Shown here one piece after another: positions 63,723 through 64,000 of a stretch of DNA of 64,000 nucleotides. Source of the DNA: Streptomyces sp. MUM 2J (GTDB lineage: Bacteria; Actinomycetota; Actinomycetes; Streptomycetales; Streptomycetaceae); NCBI RefSeq assembly GCF_022414535.1, contig NZ_JADWYM010000037.1, forward strand, positions 1 through 64,000, in the 5' to 3' direction. How positions within the stretch are numbered: the first letter of the stretch is position 1; every line of letters starts with the position of its first letter. The notes beneath the pieces were generated by a model, which saw only the letters and a program-made list of their open reading frames with translations, did not search any database and was not told the DNA's origin. Both the position numbers and the translations under genes were made by a program.

Positions 63723-63764
63723 GGAAGCCCCGTCATGTCACCTGGATGACATGACGGGGCTTCC
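63723..63764 (-). terminator. rho terminator
   Basis: A perfect 18-bp stem (63723-63740 with 63747-63764) around a 6-nt loop, 29 bases after the rho stop codon. Confidence 0.8.
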
Positions 63765-63792
63765 CGCAGTTCGACAGCCGGACGGCCGTGGT

Positions 63793-64000
63793 TCAGTCGC
63801 CGTTGCCCGGAGTGGGCGTCGTCTTCTGGATCTGCATCAGGAACTCGACGTTCGACTTGGTCTGCTTCATCTTGTCGAGCAGCAGCTCGATCGCCTGCTG
63901 CTGGTCCAGCGCGTGCAGGACGCGGCGCAGCTTCCAGACGATGCCGAGTTCCTCGGCACCGAGGAGGATCTCCTCCTTGCGGGTGCCGGAGGCGTCGACG
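63793..64000 (-). CDS. rho: Transcription termination factor Rho, 3' end only
   Basis: The last 68 codons of rho, read on the minus strand to a TGA at 63793-63795. The visible end, with KEEILLGAEELGIVWKLRR, ALDQQQAIELLLDKMKQT and NVEFLMQIQK, matches the Rho C-terminus. Rho is a hexameric RNA helicase. The rest of the gene, including the Arg-rich insert found in actinobacteria, lies outside the window. It precedes the protease gene on the same strand. Confidence 0.95.
   Translation of the reverse strand, partial: VDASGTRKEEILLGAEELGIVWKLRRVLHALDQQQAIELLLDKMKQTKSNVEFLMQIQKTTPTPGNGD

Overview
The window is high-GC actinobacterial chromosome and almost certainly comes from a Streptomyces. It carries both coiled-coil cytoskeletal genes scy and filP, an atpIBEFHAGDC operon, an AbsC-type MarR regulator, and a chitinase C gene with the Streptomyces 12-bp promoter repeats. 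As far as I remember the S. coelicolor map, the gene order follows the SCO5357 to SCO5415 segment in reverse. This is recall, not a search. I see no tRNA, rRNA, CRISPR array or insertion sequence. About 56 protein genes are supported; the first lacks its 5' end and rho, the last, also lacks its 5' end.

Layout. 1-2607: the 3' end of a large alanine-rich ALF-repeat protein with a hydrophobic C-terminal domain, followed by a small four-helix membrane protein (toxin/immunity-like layout). 3039-5931: a three-gene operon of envelope proteins (DUF6230, DUF6114, and a secreted protein with a low-complexity linker). 6604-8442: a thioredoxin-TPR protein divergent from a TetR regulator. 8915-14839: isobutyryl-CoA mutase large subunit icmA, two DUF3817 membrane proteins, a MarR regulator, a DUF4166/SRPBCC/TetR operon with two palindromic operators, and a thiamine-binding-type protein. 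15044-17700: three consecutive AIM24 genes, then absC. 18025-20805: meaB, a thiolase and methylmalonyl-CoA epimerase. 21017-26239: scy and filP. 26385-30347: two ABC ATPase/permease pairs.

30359-45408 is a mixed region. It holds a small CxxC protein, a luciferase-like oxidoreductase, an SCO5389-family protein, the mismatch endonuclease nucS, a P-loop protein with one membrane anchor, a STAS antagonist, 3-hydroxybutyryl-CoA dehydrogenase, a PGRP amidase, an L,D-transpeptidase-like lipoprotein, an ATP:cobalamin adenosyltransferase, chiC and a DUF2550 protein. 45557-53371 is the whole F1Fo ATP synthase operon on the minus strand, with Rex-like sites upstream. 53671-60276 carries a MraY-type glycosyltransferase, glyA, a phosphatase-fold protein lacking its catalytic cysteine, a TsaC/Sua5 protein, prmC, prfA and rpmE. 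60399-64000 has an LCP protein, a secreted trypsin-like protease with FG-GAP repeats, and the 3' end of rho.

Shared themes. One is acyl-CoA and B12 metabolism: icmA needs adenosylcobalamin, which the PduO-type enzyme makes; MeaB guards such mutases; epimerase, thiolase and hydroxyacyl-CoA dehydrogenase feed the same pool. A second is polar growth and the envelope (scy, filP, LCP, amidase, transpeptidase, MraY-type enzyme). A third is core translation and energy. Many genes end in perfect hairpins, and several starts look leaderless (TANNNT about 6-8 nt before the start codon).
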